A DNA stretch of 64,000 nucleotides, taken from contig JAPFFF010000072.1 in the NCBI GenBank assembly GCA_039105265.1, positions 1 through 64,000 on the forward strand, in the 5' to 3' direction. The notes beneath the pieces were generated by a model, which was not told where the DNA came from, did not search any database, and saw only the letters and a program-made list of their open reading frames with translations. A program made the position numbers and the translations under genes. Shown piece after piece: positions 62,569 through 64,000 of this stretch. The stretch is from Tritrichomonas musculus. Its lineage: Eukaryota; Parabasalia; Tritrichomonadida; Tritrichomonadidae. Every line of letters starts with the position of its first letter. The stretch's first letter is position 1.

Positions 62569-62965
62569 TTATCATTGTAAGTCACTGACGCAATTGGCAA
62601 TTCCTTCTTCAGTGACTTCAATTGAAGATTTTGCTTCTCATGAATGCTTATCATTGGAGCAAGTTACGATTCCGACTTCAGTAATTTCATTTGGAGCTCA
62701 TGCTTTTCATAGATGCTTGTTATTGAAACAAATCGAATTCCTTCTTCAGTGACTTCAATTGGCGATTCACCTTTTTATGAGTGTTCATCATTGCAAGAAT
62801 TATTTATTCTAACTCTGTGTAATCAATTGAAAAATATACTTTTTTTTGATGTACATCTTTAAAACAATTGGATCCAAAGCTTTCGCTGAGTGTTCATCAT
62901 TGATACAAATCGAAATTCCTTTCACCAAACACAAGAATAATAGAACGTTTAACAAGCATCAATAA
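62569..62965 (+). pseudogene. BspA-like leucine-rich repeat fragment
   Basis: Immediately after the bacterial island the plus strand reads CKSLTQLAIPSSVTSIEDFA, ECLSLEQVTIPTSVISFGAH and AFHRCLLLKQIEF. After a shift near 62730 it reads RIPSSVTSIGDSPFYECSSL, and further on AFAECSSLIQIEIPF to TAA at 62963-62965. The IPSSVTSIG and xFxxCxSL phrases define the family. No start is visible, so the 5' part is missing or lies across the island junction. Confidence 0.82.
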
Positions 62966-63016
62966 AAAAAAATAATCCATTATATTGAATTTCAATAAAT
63001 AATTTACTCAACAATA

Positions 63017-63051
<35 letters not shown>

Positions 63052-63864
63052 TATTGGCTGAAAAAAGAACTTATTATATAAGATTATTTAAAAATGTATC
63101 CATGATAACTTATAATATTGAAAACAGCTTTAATTGATTTGTTCAAAAAGTTGCTTTCAATGTTTTTCGATATATATTTTAATGGATGAAAAAGAATAAA
63201 AAAAATTAGATAATGATCCATAATTGGTGTATTTTTTTATGTTTTTTGATCCATTAAATGAAACGATAACACTGGAAACTTTTTTTTTATATATTTATTA
63301 TTGATTGATATTTTATTTATACATAATAAATTCATATGATAGAAATGTTCAAACCTAGAATAATCTTCAACTTTTCTCTCAAGAATTGATTGATTTTTTT
63401 TTTTAAACTTTTTTGGACAAAATTGAATGGAAATTTTAGAGCATTCAATTTTTTAAACTTTTTTGGATTTTTTTCTGAGCTCAAACTTTTCAAAAAAAAG
63501 ATAATAAAAAAGAGATAATAATTTTATAGCCATAAAGCTATAAAATCATTTGCAAAGCATTTTAAATAATAACTTTATATTTTTTATTAAAAATCATAAT
63601 GATATAAGAGATAAATATAGCAAGTTATATTAAAAAAATAGTCAATGATCTGCTTTTGAACTTATCTTAATACAAAGGATATCAAAAAAAAAAACACGAG
63701 ATATAGAATTTCTTAAGGAGTTTATGGAAAGATGAGATAAATTATTATTTACACAATACACTTATTTGGGCCTAAATATAAAAGCTCGCTGGGTTGGGAA
63801 ATACCGAAAGAATTTGTCTTCTTGCATTAGAATTGACTTCTAATCTGAAAATCTAAATATTTTC
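62966..63864. other. AT-rich intergenic stretch with poly-T tract
   Basis: About 900 bases of AT-rich DNA with a run of about 32 T near 63018-63050. No gene seen. Confidence 0.6.
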
Positions 63865-64000
63865 TCATTCCGTGAGAAAAAGAATGATCGCATCATGCAT
63901 CTGAACTACTTTGTTCCATGGTAAGATGTGGTTGTTGTTTGAGTCTGTTCTGGGGGAGATATAGGTGCTTAACTGCTTATTTTCCTTTTTTATAAACCGC
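63865..64000 (-). CDS. C-terminal fragment of unknown gene at window edge
   Basis: The minus-strand frame is open to the right edge and ends at TGA 63865-63867. It reads YISPRTDSNNNHILPWNKVV, QMHDAIILFLTE. The composition is richer in G/C than the flank and looks coding. The family is not recognised and the 5' end is outside. Confidence 0.4.
   Translation of the reverse strand, partial: RFIKKENKQLSTYISPRTDSNNNHILPWNKVVQMHDAIILFLTE

Noticed and set aside
61699..62654. Several long overlapping frames on both strands of the GC-rich island
   Set aside because: High GC makes long chance frames. Only the segments matching M24, YqeG and a hypothetical bacterial protein are supported.

Overview
The window looks like nuclear DNA of a trichomonad (parabasalid) protist. 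A Tritrichomonas/Trichomonas-type genome is the best guess, but the species cannot be fixed from sequence alone. The case rests on very AT-rich intergenic DNA, intron-free genes, and several families typical of these genomes: BspA-like leucine-rich repeats, Sel1-repeat proteins, GP63/leishmanolysin-like surface metalloprotease, F5/8 type C remnants, a tubby-domain protein and a Maverick/Polinton DNA transposon.

Layout. (1) 1-18950 is a head-to-tail array with a 3099-bp period. Six copies of a 658-codon reading frame (DDE-type transposase-like, leucine-zipper N-terminus) alternate with a 967-bp non-coding unit that has 21-bp inverted ends; the array stops exactly at one of those ends. (2) 18951-28741 is host sequence: an F5/8 type C pseudogene, a leishmanolysin-like gene whose signal peptide is split off by a one-base frameshift, two strong hairpin repeats, a TPR protein, a broken RibD-like reductase and a PP1-like phosphatase. 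(3) 28742-48456 is a complete 19.7-kb Maverick/Polinton with 253-bp terminal inverted repeats and a 5-bp target duplication. It carries protein-primed DNA polymerase B, a retroviral-type integrase, a genome-packaging ATPase, a probable major capsid protein, two small paralogous amphipathic proteins, a long fibre-like protein with recombined 3' cassettes, and several small unknown genes. Many genes start just after a shared GG(N)(T/A)AAAA motif. (4) 48462-61121 is host sequence again: an unknown protein, a C2-domain protein, a broken BspA-like gene, a frameshifted Sel1 gene, a small broken gene, a ubiquilin/Dsk2-like protein, a tRNA-Met and a Q/N-rich tubby protein. (5) 61685-62568 is an abrupt GC-rich island that reads as bacterial (Clostridia-like) operon DNA: YqeG-type phosphatase followed by an M24 peptidase, with overlapping ATGA and a Shine-Dalgarno. 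It is damaged by small indels and abuts a BspA-like pseudogene. (6) The remainder is AT-rich, with a partial frame at the right edge.

How the parts work together. The Maverick encodes what is needed to replicate (PolB), integrate (integrase), package (ATPase) and probably build a virion (capsid, fibre, small proteins); no separate adenain-type protease was found. The tandem array suggests amplification of a transposase gene through its flanking long direct repeats. Many host genes carry one-base shifts, some at A/T homopolymers, so real decay and assembly error have to be separated before calling them dead.
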